Shown here piece after piece: positions 1-7,299 of a stretch of 64,000 nucleotides of DNA. Every line of letters starts with the position of its first letter. Positions within the stretch are counted from its first letter, which is position 1. The position numbers and the translations under genes were made by a program. The stretch is taken from the NCBI RefSeq assembly GCF_037198315.1, contig NZ_CP144913.1:2852001-2916000 (forward strand), given 5' to 3'. Source of the DNA: Janibacter sp. A1S7. Lineage in GTDB: Bacteria > Actinomycetota > Actinomycetes > Actinomycetales > Dermatophilaceae. The notes under the pieces are model-generated. The model searched no databases. It saw nothing but the letters and a program-made list of their open reading frames with translations, and was not told the DNA's origin.

Positions 1-1
1 G

Positions 2-307
2 GGTGACTACTCGGGTCACCGCGCCCGCGTCTTCGACCGGCGGTCCTTCGCCGACGTCGACCTCGTCCTGGCGGCCGACCACGAGCACCACGCGGTGCTG
101 CGCCGCATCGCCGCGGTCCCCGAGGCCCAGGACAAGATCCGCATGCTGCGCTCCTTCGACCCCTCCGGGCCCAAGGGCGGCGCCCTGAGCATCGACGACC
201 CGTGGTTCGGCGACGACTCGTCCTTCGACCGCACCTACGAGGAGGTCGCCGCGGCGGCCGACGGCGTCGTGGAGTTCGTGCGTACGCAGCTCGCAGAAGC
301 CGACTGA
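2..307 (+). CDS. Low-molecular-weight protein-tyrosine phosphatase, C-terminal part
   Basis: The left edge of the window cuts this gene; about 101 residues remain. The segment SIDDPWFGDDSSFD near the end matches the family's conserved D-P-(W/Y)-(F/Y)-G loop, whose Asp is the general acid in PtpA-type phosphatases. The preceding DLVLAADHEHHAVL is also typical of the fold. The N-terminal CX5R phosphate-binding loop lies outside the window, so activity cannot be judged. The family removes phosphate from tyrosine residues, and in actinomycetes some members are secreted. The downstream lipoprotein gene is 76 bp away. The family call is firm; the physiological substrate is unknown. Confidence 0.85.
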   Translation, partial: GDYSGHRARVFDRRSFADVDLVLAADHEHHAVLRRIAAVPEAQDKIRMLRSFDPSGPKGGALSIDDPWFGDDSSFDRTYEEVAAAADGVVEFVRTQLAEAD

Positions 308-383
308 CCGACCCGCTCATGAGTGCTCGTCGCGTGCAGGGGGCACCCAGTTGCGTGTCAGACACGGCGGGTAACCTCCCGGC

Positions 384-1028
384 ATGCCTCGACCCCGCCG
401 CACCGCCGCGCTGACGAGCACGCTGCTCGTCTCGACGGCGCTGGCCGTCGCGGCGTGCGCCGGAGCCACTGGCGAGCCCCCCTCCGCCGGGAGCCCTTCC
501 TCGTCGTCCACGAGCAGCCGGACCTCCCCCACCGAGACGTCGACCTCTCCCACCGGGACGCCCACGCCCGACCCCTACACGATCGACTGCGACCTGGTCA
601 CGCAGCGGGTCGTCGACCGGTGGACGGGCGATGGCCGGCCCGCGCAGGTCGAGGCGGCCGACGACGGCTGCCGCATCGTCAGCTCGGACGCCACGGGCGC
701 CCTGATCATCGCCTGGCGCTACCTCGACGTGCGCGAGGACTCCGGCGTGGTCAACGACGTCAGCGAGAACAGCCGGCCGGTCGAGATCACCGAGGGCCTG
801 ACCGCGGTGCGCAGCGAGTCCGACGTCGATCCGACCCGCAAGACACGGCTCTACGTCACCTTCGACAACGGGCGCACCCTCTACGCGGAGGCCACGGCGA
901 CCCTTGATCGGCCGCGGACCATGCCGGAGCTGCAGAAGATGACGGCCACGATCGTCACGACCTATGCCGACCAGCCGCCGCTGCCGAGCGCGCCGGTCGA
1001 GGACGAGACCTCCTCGACGTCGAGCTGA
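384..1028 (+). CDS. Secreted lipoprotein, DUF3558-like
   Basis: A 214-residue protein with a basic N-terminus, a hydrophobic stretch and a lipobox ending LAVAAC, which places the lipidated Cys at residue 25. A Ser/Thr/Pro-rich linker of about 35 residues follows, as is common in actinobacterial surface lipoproteins. The globular part begins near DPYTIDCDL and holds two Cys (in IDCDL and DDGCRI) that could form a disulfide. The arrangement of linker, early Cys and a mixed alpha/beta domain resembles DUF3558 lipoproteins, but that assignment is tentative. It is probably anchored on the outer face of the membrane. The gene stands alone and is followed by a strong hairpin. No enzymatic motif is visible. 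Confidence 0.7.
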   Translation: MPRPRRTAALTSTLLVSTALAVAACAGATGEPPSAGSPSSSSTSSRTSPTETSTSPTGTPTPDPYTIDCDLVTQRVVDRWTGDGRPAQVEAADDGCRIVSSDATGALIIAWRYLDVREDSGVVNDVSENSRPVEITEGLTAVRSESDVDPTRKTRLYVTFDNGRTLYAEATATLDRPRTMPELQKMTATIVTTYADQPPLPSAPVEDETSSTSS

Positions 1029-1033
1029 CCCCC

Positions 1034-1077
1034 GGCGAAGGGGCCGCGCCCCGACCGGGGCGGCACCCCCCTTCGCC
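1034..1077 (+). terminator. Rho-independent-type hairpin after the lipoprotein gene
   Basis: GGCGAAGGGG (1034-1043) pairs with CCCCTTCGCC (1068-1077), and a nested GCCCC/GGGGC stem lies between them. It sits six bases after the lipoprotein stop and just before the purB start. No U-tract follows, as is usual in high-GC actinobacteria. Confidence 0.6.
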
Positions 1078-1095
1078 TGATGGGAAGATGTGCGC

Positions 1096-2514
1096 ATGCA
1101 CAGCCTCGCTGACGCCACTCCCCAGATCGCCCTCGGCGCGCTCGACGGCCGGTACCGGCCGGCCATCGCCCCGCTCATCGACCACCTGAGCGAGCCCGCG
1201 CTGAACCGCATGCGCGTGCACGTCGAGGTCGAGTGGCTGATCCACCTGACGACCCACCGGGTCGTGCCGGGCGTGCGCGCCCTCACCGAGGACGAGCAGA
1301 GGCAGCTGCGTCAGGTCGTCGAGGACTTCGGCCCCGAGGACATCGCCGAGCTGGCCGCGACGGAGAAGGTCACCCAGCACGACGTCAAGGCGGTCGAGTA
1401 CTTCCTCAAGCAGCACCTGTCGCGGATCGCCCCGGACGCGCAGGACGCCGGACTGGCCGAGCTGATCCACTTCTGCTGCACCAGCGAGGACATCAACAAC
1501 CTCGCCTACGCGCTCATGGTGCAGGGCGCGGTCGAGCAGGTCTGGCTCCCGCGCGCCGACGACCTGGCCACGAGCGTGGCCGCCATGGCCGAGGACCTGC
1601 GCGACGTACCACTCCTCGCCCACACCCACGGCCAGCCCGCGACGCCGACGACGATGGGCAAGGAACTGGCCGTGCTCGCCCACCGCCTGCTCCGGCAGGT
1701 GCGGCGCATCGCCGCCGACGAGTACCTCGGCAAGCTCAACGGCGCGACCGGCACCTACGGCGCACACGTCGCCGCGGTGCCGGAGGCGAACTGGCCGCAG
1801 ATCTCGCGCGACTTCGTCGAGCACCTGGGCCTGACGTGGAATCCCCTCACCACCCAGATCGAGTCCCACGACTGGCAGGCCGAGGTCTACGCCGACATCG
1901 CTCGCTTCAACCGCGTGCTGCACAACCTCTGCACCGATCTGTGGAGCTACATCTCGATGGGCTACTTCGCCCAGGTCCGCGGGCAGGGGACGGTCGGATC
2001 GAGCACGATGCCGCACAAGGTCAACCCGATCCGATTCGAGAACGCCGAGGCCAACCTCGAGGTGAGCAACGCCCTCCTCGACGTCCTCGCGACGACGCTC
2101 GTGCAGTCCCGCCTCCAGCGCGACCTCACCGACAGCTCGATGCAGCGCAACATCGGCACCGCCCTCGGTCACTCGCTGCTCGCCCTGGACAACGCCACCC
2201 GCGGTCTCGCCGGGCTCGACGCCGTGCCCGAGGCGATGGCCGCCGACCTCGACGCCAACTGGGAGGTGCTCGGCGAGCCGATCCAGTCGGTGATGCGCGC
2301 CCTGGGCGCCCGCGGGGTCGAGGGCATGGACGAGCCCTACGAGCGCCTGAAGGAGCTGACCCGTGGGCGGCGCATCGGCCAGCCCGAGCTCGTGGAGTTC
2401 GTCCGCGGGCTCGGGCTGCCCGCGGACGTCGAGGAGCGGGTCGCGGCGATGACCCCGCAGACCTACATCGGTCTCGCGCCGAGCCTCGTCGACACCGTCC
2501 GGGACAGCCGGTGA
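1096..2514 (+). CDS. purB: Adenylosuccinate lyase
   Basis: PurB catalyses two fumarate-releasing steps of purine synthesis: SAICAR to AICAR, and adenylosuccinate to AMP. The superfamily signature GSSTMPHKVNP is near residue 301. THGQPATPTTMGKE and TSEDINNLAYAL supply the other conserved active-site segments. The length (472 residues) and the order of motifs match the E. coli-type long PurB rather than the shorter Bacillus type. I chose ATG 1096 because GGGAAG (1082-1087) is well spaced from it; an in-frame GTG at 1090 is too close. The stop overlaps the bioY start (GTGA), so translation is probably coupled to biotin uptake genes, an unusual partnership. Confidence in the function is high. Confidence 0.95.
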   Translation: MHSLADATPQIALGALDGRYRPAIAPLIDHLSEPALNRMRVHVEVEWLIHLTTHRVVPGVRALTEDEQRQLRQVVEDFGPEDIAELAATEKVTQHDVKAVEYFLKQHLSRIAPDAQDAGLAELIHFCCTSEDINNLAYALMVQGAVEQVWLPRADDLATSVAAMAEDLRDVPLLAHTHGQPATPTTMGKELAVLAHRLLRQVRRIAADEYLGKLNGATGTYGAHVAAVPEANWPQISRDFVEHLGLTWNPLTTQIESHDWQAEVYADIARFNRVLHNLCTDLWSYISMGYFAQVRGQGTVGSSTMPHKVNPIRFENAEANLEVSNALLDVLATTLVQSRLQRDLTDSSMQRNIGTALGHSLLALDNATRGLAGLDAVPEAMAADLDANWEVLGEPIQSVMRALGARGVEGMDEPYERLKELTRGRRIGQPELVEFVRGLGLPADVEERVAAMTPQTYIGLAPSLVDTVRDSR

Positions 2515-3083
2515 GCGTGGCACCGCAGGCTCGGGGCGACTCCGCCGTGAGGGAGATCGCCTTCGTCGCGGTCTTCGCGGCGCTCATCGTCGCGCTGACC
2601 CTCTTCCCCGCGATCGACGTCGGTCCGGTGCCAATCACGTTGCAGACCTTCGCCGTCGCGCTCGCCGCGATGGTCCTCGGGGCGCGAAGGGGGGCGCTGA
2701 CCGTGCTGACCTACCTCGCCCTCGTCGCCATCGGGCTGCCCGTCGCCGCCGGGTACGTCGGTGGGCTGGGCGTCTTCGCCGGCCCGACCGGTGGGTTCCT
2801 CGTCGGATTCCTCCCGACGGCGCTGGTCGTCGGTGCGCTGGCCACGTGGGCCGTGCGTCGCGAGGTCTCGGTCCTGCGGCTCACGCTCGCCGGGATCGCC
2901 GGGATGCCGGTCCTCTACGTCATCGGCACCGGGTGGCTCATGGTCGTCACCGGGATGGGCCTGGGCGCGGCGCTCGGTGCGGCGGTGCTGCCCTTCCTCG
3001 TGGGTGACGTGGTCAAGAACGTCCTCGCGGCGGTCGTCACCGCGGGTGCCCTCCGCGCGCTGCCCGACCTGCGCCGCCGCTGA
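2511..3083 (+). CDS. bioY: Biotin transporter S component BioY
   Basis: A 190-residue, very hydrophobic protein with about six membrane segments. The motif GLGVFAGPTGGFLVGF and the upstream PITLQTFAVALA are hallmarks of BioY, the biotin-binding S component of energy-coupling-factor transporters. The GTG start at 2511 overlaps the purB stop. An ATPase and a T component follow in bioM-bioN order, so this is a complete dedicated BioMNY system in the cytoplasmic membrane. In this family BioY alone can bind biotin, while high-affinity uptake needs the energising module. No biotin-repressor site is obvious, since the gene lies inside an operon. Confidence 0.93.
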   Translation: MSVAPQARGDSAVREIAFVAVFAALIVALTLFPAIDVGPVPITLQTFAVALAAMVLGARRGALTVLTYLALVAIGLPVAAGYVGGLGVFAGPTGGFLVGFLPTALVVGALATWAVRREVSVLRLTLAGIAGMPVLYVIGTGWLMVVTGMGLGAALGAAVLPFLVGDVVKNVLAAVVTAGALRALPDLRRR

Positions 3084-3102
3084 GCCGGTCGGCACGCCCG
3101 CG

Positions 3103-3774
3103 ATGAGCATCCGATTCGAGGACGTGCACCTCGATCTCGGGGATCGCACCGTCCTGCGCGGGATCGACGCCGACCTCACCGAGCAGCGCATCGGCATCAT
3201 CGGCGCCAACGGCTCCGGCAAGTCGAGCCTGGCCCGGACCATCAACGCGCTCGTGCGCCCGACCCGGGGCCGGGTCCTGCTCTCCGGCACGGACGTCGCA
3301 CAGGATCCGAAGGGGGCCCGTCGCGCCGTGGGATTCCTCTTCCCCGACGCGACCTCCCAGATCGTCATGCCCACGGTGCGCGAGGACCTCGAGTTCTCCG
3401 TGCGGGGTCTGCCGCGTGCTGAGCGGGAGGCGAGGGTCGCTGCGGCACTGGCCGACTCGGGCCTGGCCGACCACGCCGACCACCCGTGCCACCTGCTCTC
3501 GTCCGGGCAGCAGCAACAGCTCGCGCTGGCGGCGGTGCTGCTCGTCGACCCGCAGGTCGTCGTCGCTGATGAGCCGACGACGCTGCTCGACCTGCGCAAC
3601 CAGCGCGCGGCCCGGGAGCGTTTCGCCGCGCTGCCCCAGCAGCTGGTCCTCGTCACCCATCACCTGGAGCTGCTGGACGACTTCGACCGGGTGCTGCTCG
3701 TCGACGAGGGCCGGATCGCCGCCGATGGCGCACCGGCCGAGGTCATCGCGCACTACGAGCGGATGATGACGTGA
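3103..3774 (+). CDS. bioM: Biotin ECF transporter ATPase BioM
   Basis: A 223-residue ABC ATPase. Walker A is GANGSGKSS (residues 34-42). The signature is LSSGQ rather than the usual LSGGQ, followed by a Q-rich stretch and Walker B VVVADEPT. The switch His is in LVTHHLELL. The short size is typical of CbiO/BioM ATPases that lack an extra C-terminal domain. The ATG at 3103 lies 19 bp after bioY, and the 3' end overlaps bioN (GTGA). It would hydrolyse ATP to drive biotin import through BioN and BioY. Because a dedicated BioY is adjacent, I prefer BioM over a cobalt or general EcfA role. Confidence 0.9.
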   Translation: MSIRFEDVHLDLGDRTVLRGIDADLTEQRIGIIGANGSGKSSLARTINALVRPTRGRVLLSGTDVAQDPKGARRAVGFLFPDATSQIVMPTVREDLEFSVRGLPRAEREARVAAALADSGLADHADHPCHLLSSGQQQQLALAAVLLVDPQVVVADEPTTLLDLRNQRAARERFAALPQQLVLVTHHLELLDDFDRVLLVDEGRIAADGAPAEVIAHYERMMT

Positions 3775-4382
3775 CCCTCATCGGGGTCTACCGCGCGGGT
3801 GACTCCTGGGCGCACCGGCTGCCTGCGGGGGTGAAGGTGCTCGCGCTCGTCGCCGTCACGATCGCGGCGCTGCTGATCGCCTCGCCGTGGGTCGCGCTCG
3901 GTCTGCTCGCGGTCTCGCTGCTCGCGCTGCTCACGACCGGGGTGCGGTTGCGCACGCTGGCCACGCCACTGCGCTTCGTCACCATCGCCGCGGTCGTGCT
4001 CGCGGGGATCATGTGGTGGCAGCAGGGCGCGGCGGCGGCGACCGTGACGGTCGGCCGGCTGCTCTCGCTCGTGCTGCTGGCGTGGACGGTCTCGCTGACC
4101 ACGCGGGTGAGCGAGATGCTGGCCACCCTGCAGCGGGCCATGCGTCCGCTGCGGCACGTCGGGGTCCGCCCGGAGGTCATCGGGATGACGATCGCCCTGG
4201 CCGTGCGCAGCGTGCCGCTGCTCATGGCGACCGTCGAGACCGCCCAGCAGGCGCGGCGTGCCCGCGGCCGCGGCTGGTCGATCACGGCGCTCGGGGTCCC
4301 CGTCGTCGTGCGGTCCGCGCGGGTGGCCGAGGAGCTCGGGGACGCGCTCATCGCGCGGGGGTACGACCCAAACGAGCGCTGA
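3771..4382 (+). CDS. bioN: Biotin ECF transporter transmembrane T component BioN
   Basis: A 203-residue membrane protein with the EcfT layout: N-terminal hydrophobic helices, then a cytoplasmic coupling region. The last quarter contains ARRARGRGW, which fits the A-R-G coupling motif by which T components contact the ATPase. The GTG start overlaps the bioM stop. It scaffolds BioM dimers and BioY. It is the last gene of the purB-bioYMN operon, and the next gene, a stress protein, has its own AT-rich promoter region. Confidence 0.88.
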   Translation: MTLIGVYRAGDSWAHRLPAGVKVLALVAVTIAALLIASPWVALGLLAVSLLALLTTGVRLRTLATPLRFVTIAAVVLAGIMWWQQGAAAATVTVGRLLSLVLLAWTVSLTTRVSEMLATLQRAMRPLRHVGVRPEVIGMTIALAVRSVPLLMATVETAQQARRARGRGWSITALGVPVVVRSARVAEELGDALIARGYDPNER

Positions 4383-4413
4383 TGGACATCCAGCGGGAAG
4401 GATCGTACTCACA

Positions 4414-4433
4414 AATGTATGCATTCTCTGATA
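4414..4433. promoter_or_regulatory. AT-rich operator-like element upstream of the stress protein (site A)
   Basis: AATGTATGCATT (4414-4425) is an inverted repeat, AATG-N4-CATT. It overlaps ATTCTCTGATA (4423-4433), which reads TATCAGAGAAT on the other strand and recurs exactly at 28102-28112. CTGATACA (4429-4436) also recurs at 28072-28079. This is probably a binding site for an island regulator. Confidence 0.45.
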
Positions 4434-4460
4434 CAGTTCCCCCCGAAAGGGGCCCAAACC

Positions 4461-4850
4461 ATGATCCTGCTGTCCTATATTCCCACCGAGCCCGGTCGAG
4501 TCGCCGCTGCGGCTGCTGTCCGCGAGGCCGCTGCGCACGACACCGATCTGGTCGTGGTCAATGCCCGACGTGGCGGCGCGCTCGTCGATAGCCGCACCGC
4601 CTCCGACGAGGACCTGGACGCCATCGTTCGTGGCGCCGCAGAGGCCGGCGTGACGGCAACGATCCACCGTCCGGAGAGTACGGACGTCGTGGCGGCGATC
4701 CTCGATGCGGCCACAGAGCACGGCGCCCAAGCGGTCGTCATCGGCATCCGCCACCGCTCCCCCGTCGGAAAGCTCCTGCTGGGCAGCACGGCCCAGCAGA
4801 TCCTCCTCGAAGCGCCGTGCCCCGTGATCGCCGTCAAGTCCGAGGGCTGA
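4461..4850 (+). CDS. Universal stress protein (UspA family), single domain
   Basis: A 129-residue alpha/beta protein ending VIGIRHRSPVGKLLLGST, close to the ATP-binding G-x2-G-x9-G(S/T) pattern of nucleotide-binding Usp proteins, then the typical last strand CPVIAVK. The start at ATG 4461 follows GAAAGGGG at a good distance; an in-frame ATG at 4419 lies inside the regulatory region and is less likely. The gene sits between the biotin operon and the CoA-transferase operon. It shares promoter motifs with a distant island gene, which suggests it belongs to the island regulon. Its exact role is unknown. Confidence 0.82.
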   Translation: MILLSYIPTEPGRVAAAAAVREAAAHDTDLVVVNARRGGALVDSRTASDEDLDAIVRGAAEAGVTATIHRPESTDVVAAILDAATEHGAQAVVIGIRHRSPVGKLLLGSTAQQILLEAPCPVIAVKSEG

Positions 4851-4905
4851 ACCACAGGTTCCACGCATCCCGAAGGGCCGAATCGCTCGCTCTCGAGTAG
4901 GCACT

Positions 4906-4930
4906 CTCACACATATCGGATCAATGTGAG
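4906..4930. promoter_or_regulatory. Inverted repeat in the promoter of the CoA-transferase operon (site E)
   Basis: CTCACA (4906-4911) and TGTGAG (4925-4930) form a 6-bp inverted repeat with a 13-bp spacer that contains ATCGGAT. The same ATCGGAT occurs in the promoter at 25556-25562. It lies just upstream of the CoA-transferase A start and could be an operator. Confidence 0.4.
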
Positions 4931-4951
4931 TCCGACGGACGAAGGAGTTCA

Positions 4952-5641
4952 GTGGTGCAGATTGACAAATTCGTCCCGACCGCGCAGGAAGCGCTGGCGG
5001 ACGTTCGGGACGGGTCGACCATCCACGTCAGTGGCTTCGGCTCAGCCGGCCTTCCGGTGGATTTGCTGGAGACACTCGCCGAGCAGGGCGCCCGCGACCT
5101 GACGATCGTCTCGAACAACGGCGGCACTGGAGACCGTGGCCTGGCTCGATTGATTGCGGCTGGTCAGGTGAGTCGTCTCGTCGCTTCCTTCCCTCGCGGT
5201 GCCGACACGAAGGCCTTCGACGAAGCATTTGCCACCGGCCGCCTCGAGTACGAGTGCGTTCCGCAAGGAACGCTCGCCGAGCGCATCCGCGCGGCAGGCG
5301 CCGGCATCGGTGGATTCTTCACTCCGACCTCGTACGGAACGGAGCTTGCTGAAGGCAAGGAGACCCGTGTGATCAATGGGCGAGGTCATGTCTTCGAGAA
5401 GCCCCTGCACGCAGACGTGGCGCTCGTGCGCGCGTGGGGCGCCGACGCCCTGGGCAATGTTGTCTACCGCAAAACAGGTCGCAACTTCGGCCCGGTCATG
5501 TGTACGGCGGCCACGACGACGGTCGTCTCCGTCGAACATCGGCTGGCCATCGGCGAGATCGACCCAGAGCACGTCGTGACTCCGGGGATATTCGTCGACC
5601 GCGTGGTGGTCGACGACCCGCACTTGGCGGTGAGCGCGTGA
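4952..5641 (+). CDS. 3-oxoacid CoA-transferase subunit A
   Basis: A 229-residue class I CoA-transferase alpha subunit. Motifs in order are HVSGFGSAGLP (CoA-binding loop), GTLAERIRAAGAGIGGFFTP, a Glu-containing segment VFEKPLHADVALVRAW, NVVYRKTGRNFGP and HVVTPGIFVDRVV. These match subunits of 3-oxoadipate or acetoacetate:succinyl-CoA transferases such as PcaI and ScoA. It moves CoA from succinyl-CoA or another donor to a 3-oxo acid. The GTG at 4952 is annotated; GTG 4955 has better spacing from AAGGAG (4942-4947). The stop overlaps the start of subunit B. There are no aromatic-degradation genes around, so the acid is not necessarily 3-oxoadipate. Confidence 0.88.
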   Translation: MVQIDKFVPTAQEALADVRDGSTIHVSGFGSAGLPVDLLETLAEQGARDLTIVSNNGGTGDRGLARLIAAGQVSRLVASFPRGADTKAFDEAFATGRLEYECVPQGTLAERIRAAGAGIGGFFTPTSYGTELAEGKETRVINGRGHVFEKPLHADVALVRAWGADALGNVVYRKTGRNFGPVMCTAATTTVVSVEHRLAIGEIDPEHVVTPGIFVDRVVVDDPHLAVSA

Positions 5642-6336
5642 TCACCCCAACCGCCCTCCCCGGTCGGCCCGGGATCGTCCAGCGCGTTGCCCGTGACCTC
5701 GGACCCGGCTCCTACGTCAATCTGGGCGTGGGTATCCCCGTTGACGTACTCCCGTTGCTGCGTCACCGTCCGGACATCTTCGTCCACTCCGAGAACGGCG
5801 TCCTCGGCATGCGCACACTCGACCCCGACGAGGCCACGGACGACAACATGGTCAATGCGGGAAAGATGCCTGTTGGAGCACACGAGGGTGCGGCGTTCTT
5901 CCACCACGCCGACTCATTCGCGATGATGCGCGGCGGCCATCTCGACGCGTGCGTCCTCGGTGCTTACCAGGCCTCGGCCTCGGGCGACTTGGCAAACTGG
6001 TCACTCGGCCGCCCCGACGCGGCGAACACTGTCGGCGGCGCGATGGATCTCGTCGTTGGCGCGAAGCAGGTCTGGGTGACGATGGAGCACCTCACCCACC
6101 AGGGCAAGCCACGGATCCTTCCGGAATGCACCCTTCCACTGACGGGAGTTGGTGTGGTCAACCGGGTCTACACGGACAAGGCCACACTGCACATCGTCGA
6201 CGGCACCGTGATCGTCGCTGAGCTCGTCGGGGACACGACCTTCGATGAATTGGTGGACATCACACCAGTCCCGCTGATCGATCGGCCAGTCGAGCGGGAG
6301 CAAGGCCAGGCTCTCCACCCGCGCCAGGTTGGGTAG
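5638..6336 (+). CDS. 3-oxoacid CoA-transferase subunit B
   Basis: A 232-residue beta subunit. The segment VHSENGVLGM carries the catalytic Glu that forms the glutamyl-CoA thioester in class I CoA-transferases. YVNLGVGIP, MRGGHLDACVLGA and GDLANWSLG are further family blocks, and CTLPLTGVGVVNRVYTD is the usual C-terminal block. Because the Glu is present, this is a true transferase and not an IpdAB-type ring-opening hydrolase of steroid pathways. The GTG start at 5638 overlaps the alpha-subunit stop, giving 1:1 translation. The stop is followed 13 bp later by a thioesterase in the same direction. Confidence 0.88.
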   Translation: MITPTALPGRPGIVQRVARDLGPGSYVNLGVGIPVDVLPLLRHRPDIFVHSENGVLGMRTLDPDEATDDNMVNAGKMPVGAHEGAAFFHHADSFAMMRGGHLDACVLGAYQASASGDLANWSLGRPDAANTVGGAMDLVVGAKQVWVTMEHLTHQGKPRILPECTLPLTGVGVVNRVYTDKATLHIVDGTVIVAELVGDTTFDELVDITPVPLIDRPVEREQGQALHPRQVG

Positions 6337-6349
6337 CCGTCAGGTGTTC

Positions 6350-7264
6350 ATGACCGAAATGGACCACTGTGACCATGGCGCAACAGCAGTTGCCACAGCC
6401 ACGATGCCAGACCTGCTGGAGCTCACCTGCATCGACGACCCAGCGGCCCGAGTGAGCACGTGGGTGGGTCGCCCTCAGGACGTTCCGGCAGGCAGATCCT
6501 TCGGTGGACTCCTCTTGGCCCAGGCCCTGCTGGCTGCCGGTCGCACGGTGCCCGACGGCCAGCAGGTCGTCAGCCAGCAATCCGACTTCATCACGGCAGC
6601 CCCCACGGACCAGCCGCTGCGCTGGGAGGTGACCCGGATGGGCGACTCCCCGTCGCTGTCGACACGCCGCAGCCGCCTCCTCGACCCGCGGGGATCGGAA
6701 CTGTTTGCAGCGACCACGAGATGGGCCGTCGACCGTGACGACTTGCCGTCCTACGACGCCGTCCTACCCAGATCGGCTCCGGACCCGGAGTCTCTTGCGG
6801 ACCTGCACGACCACTTCGCGCGGATCGAGCAGGTCCCACCGTGGTGGCGGGTGCGTCGTCCCGTCCACGTGCGTCACGTCGTTCCCCCGTCGTACACCGA
6901 GAGTGGTCCGCGTACCGACGAGCAGACCGCCTTCTTCCGGTCCATCGCCCCACTGCCGGCCGACTCCATGCTCCATGCAGCGGTGGCAGCGTACGTCTCC
7001 GACATGTGCTTGGTTGAACCGGCCTTCACCGCACTCGGCGCCGCCAGGCACGCGCCCGGCGGACTAATCCTGAGCCTCACCCACGCGCTGACCTTCCACC
7101 GCCCCCTCGACATCAGTGACTGGGCGCAGTGTGACTGTCGCGTCCGGGTCGTGGCCCACGGACGGGCTGAGGGACGCAGCGATCTCTTCGACACGAACGG
7201 CATGCTCGCGGTCAGTGCCTCACAGCTGGCGCTGGTCCGGATGCCGTACCCGCCTTCCACATGA
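6350..7264 (+). CDS. Acyl-CoA thioesterase, TesB-like double hotdog
   Basis: A 304-residue protein with the two-hotdog TesB arrangement. The first half has GRSFGGLLLAQALLAA, the family's N-terminal motif, and VVSQQSDFITAA. The second half has SLTHALTFHRPLD, equivalent to the S-L-D-H-x2-(W/F)-F-H-R-P block of TesB. It would hydrolyse acyl-CoA to free acid and CoA, perhaps to relieve CoA trapping in the pathway. The ATG at 6350 is chosen; GTG 6344 and TTG 6329 are possible. It is the third gene after CoA-transferase A and B and ends facing the minus-strand alcohol dehydrogenase. The catalytic Asp/Gln/Thr triad could not be assigned with certainty. Confidence 0.78.
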   Translation: MTEMDHCDHGATAVATATMPDLLELTCIDDPAARVSTWVGRPQDVPAGRSFGGLLLAQALLAAGRTVPDGQQVVSQQSDFITAAPTDQPLRWEVTRMGDSPSLSTRRSRLLDPRGSELFAATTRWAVDRDDLPSYDAVLPRSAPDPESLADLHDHFARIEQVPPWWRVRRPVHVRHVVPPSYTESGPRTDEQTAFFRSIAPLPADSMLHAAVAAYVSDMCLVEPAFTALGAARHAPGGLILSLTHALTFHRPLDISDWAQCDCRVRVVAHGRAEGRSDLFDTNGMLAVSASQLALVRMPYPPST

Positions 7265-7299
7265 GCCCCTGACACACCACCACGCGTCTGCGGAGCCTC

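Noticed and set aside
2..307. Arsenate reductase related to the later arsC
   Set aside because: The C-terminal DPWFG region fits the tyrosine phosphatase branch, and no arsenic genes are adjacent; the true arsC at 47243 lies in the ars locus.
955..3083. Very long reading frames antisense to, and out of frame with, purB and the biotin genes
   Set aside because: They are Arg/Ala/Gly/Pro-rich with no recognisable domain, as expected from third-position GC bias, while the purB and bioYMN frames show clear family motifs. The same reasoning removed similar long shadow frames throughout the window.
4952..6336. IpdAB-type ring-opening hydrolase instead of a CoA-transferase
   Set aside because: Subunit B keeps the catalytic Glu in SENG and both subunits follow the 3-oxoadipate/acetoacetate transferase motifs closely. 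IpdAB proteins lack that Glu.
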